The notes below the pieces were generated by a model. That model saw only the letters and a program-made list of their open reading frames with translations. It was not told the DNA's origin and ran no database searches. 36,789 nt of DNA from the NCBI GenBank assembly GCA_013361705.1, contig JABFXN010000132.1, forward strand, positions 1-36,789. The letters run 5' to 3'. Every line of letters begins with the position of its first letter. Position 1 is the stretch's first letter. A program made the position numbers and the translations under genes. The DNA comes from Acidobacteriaceae bacterium (GTDB lineage: Bacteria; Acidobacteriota; Terriglobia; Terriglobales; Acidobacteriaceae). Of the stretch, positions 35,788 through 36,789 are shown piece by piece.

Positions 35788-36789
35788 TCAGTAGCGGAGA
35801 AGTGCCCGAACAGGCTGAGTCGTTTCTTGCTGCGCCCAAACCTTAGCATCCGAGAGGAGTGCTCGTGTGGCGAGCAGCGCTTCCGGGAGGACTCGATGCA
35901 GTCCCGTACCGTCGCAAAACATACAGATCTTGCGATCCGCCGGCTGGGATCTTCCGCACCCATCGCATTCCATGAGATCGCCTCCCATATCATGCGTCAT
36001 GATGAGAGCGGAAGCCTCTCCGTTCTCAAGAGCGGCCAAGACGCTCGCCATGCCCGTCACGGAACGCCCGTGCGATTGTTCCGTCTCGAGCGTGGAACTT
36101 CGCGCTACTCGCATTTGCTTTAGAGATTGTTCGACCGCAGACATTACTTCGTGCTCAGACGCTTCAAAACTCTGCAACGGAGAAAAGGCGACGATGTATT
36201 CCTTGTCTAAAGAGGCAAACTCGCGACTAGCGTGCCCCCACAGCTCCTTGCGACACCCGATCACTATGTCTCCGATATGCAGGCGATTCAGCCATTCGGC
36301 TGTTTGGCGTTCAAGTTCACGCCAATAGGCCTCGCTTCGATGAGCTATATTTCCTTGGATATGGTGAGACCATCCCACACGAGAATCATCTGCATGCACC
36401 TTGAGGTCACTGTTGGGTAGCGCCTCTCGCAACTCTTTGAGTGCATCACCTTGTCCCACGAACAGGCGGGCTTTGTCTGACTCCAGAAGGAGCACGAGAA
36501 AGGGCTTACACGATTCTAGTGCGTGCAATAGCGGGAAAAGGTCGAGTCGGTATCCAGTTTGGATCTGGCTTATGTCCAATGACACAGGTAGTGTGCCGGA
36601 TAGTGTTTCAGTCCCCGCCCTTAGGAAGTAGTGGAAGGCACCGGGGTGATCCTGGATTGCTTGGCTAAATGAAACGAAACTAGACGAAGAGAGCCACGGA
36701 AATTTGCTGGCCGATTCGTTCATTTTTTTCAGGAACAGTTCTATCTCAAGGCGCTGAGAGTTCCCCGTCGCTCCCAGTTTCTGCGAGAA
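35788..36789 (-). CDS. Bacterial archaeo-eukaryotic release-factor-like (baeRF/eRF1-like) protein, 5' end outside the window
   Basis: 'DLFPLLHALESCKPFLVLLLESDKARLFV', 'SHHIQGNIAHRSEAYWRELERQTAEWLNRLHIGDIVIGCRKELWGHASREF', C-terminal zinc-ribbon 'CDGCGRSQPADRKICMFCDG'. Upstream of ATG 36723 the frame stays open to 36789. Confidence 0.72.
   Translation of the reverse strand, partial: FSQKLGATGNSQRLEIELFLKKMNESASKFPWLSSSSFVSFSQAIQDHPGAFHYFLRAGTETLSGTLPVSLDISQIQTGYRLDLFPLLHALESCKPFLVLLLESDKARLFVGQGDALKELREALPNSDLKVHADDSRVGWSHHIQGNIAHRSEAYWRELERQTAEWLNRLHIGDIVIGCRKELWGHASREFASLDKEYIVAFSPLQSFEASEHEVMSAVEQSLKQMRVARSSTLETEQSHGRSVTGMASVLAALENGEASALIMTHDMGGDLMECDGCGRSQPADRKICMFCDGTGLHRVLPEALLATRALLSDAKVWAQQETTQPVRALLRY

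Noticed and set aside
35313-35993. 226-aa minus-strand ORF spanning the ppsA 3' end and the ppsA/baeRF spacer
   Set aside because: Overlaps ppsA and the baeRF frame; its hydrophobic middle lacks a recognisable family. Spacer content left unassigned.
29868-36789. attR-like direct repeat of the tRNA-Gln 3' end
   Set aside because: Looked for GGTTCGAATCCC-type repeats to the right and saw none; if the island is real its far boundary is outside the window.

Overview
This 36.8 kb window looks like an acidobacterial-type chromosome segment, a guess from gene style only. From 1 to about 29.6 kb it is mostly core or housekeeping: TetR/MFS efflux pair, tsaC, YdcF, DUF92, sigma-K/RskA pair, tlyA-nadK, feoAB, glycogen debranching enzyme, TreS-like amylase, tRNA-Arg, TlpA, GT2, Tat-type enolase-superfamily enzyme, PTPS-folE-truB, EAL-HDOD, tesA/ybbA/ybbP and an LLM oxidoreductase. 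From tRNA-Gln(CUG) at 29.8 kb onward it becomes an island-like accessory region. That region holds a P4-type integrase remnant next to the tRNA, fragments of an HlyD/MacB-type exporter, an exported rubrerythrin paired with a (frameshifted) CxxCH haem-binding protein, PEP synthase, and a baeRF-type eRF1-like protein running off the right edge. Main leads: (1) three 114-bp intergenic structured repeats in the same orientation, with apparent compensatory changes in the terminal stem; (2) a candidate periplasmic rubrerythrin/haem-binding module and ppsA, each preceded by a TGTGA-N6-TCAC(A/C) CRP/FNR-like palindrome; (3) a haem-binding gene restorable by one added T; (4) a 3' remnant of a second PTPS gene overlapping the intact PTPS start; (5) exporter and integrase fragments marking a decayed tRNA-Gln island. 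All functional assignments come from reading motifs by eye; no database search was run.
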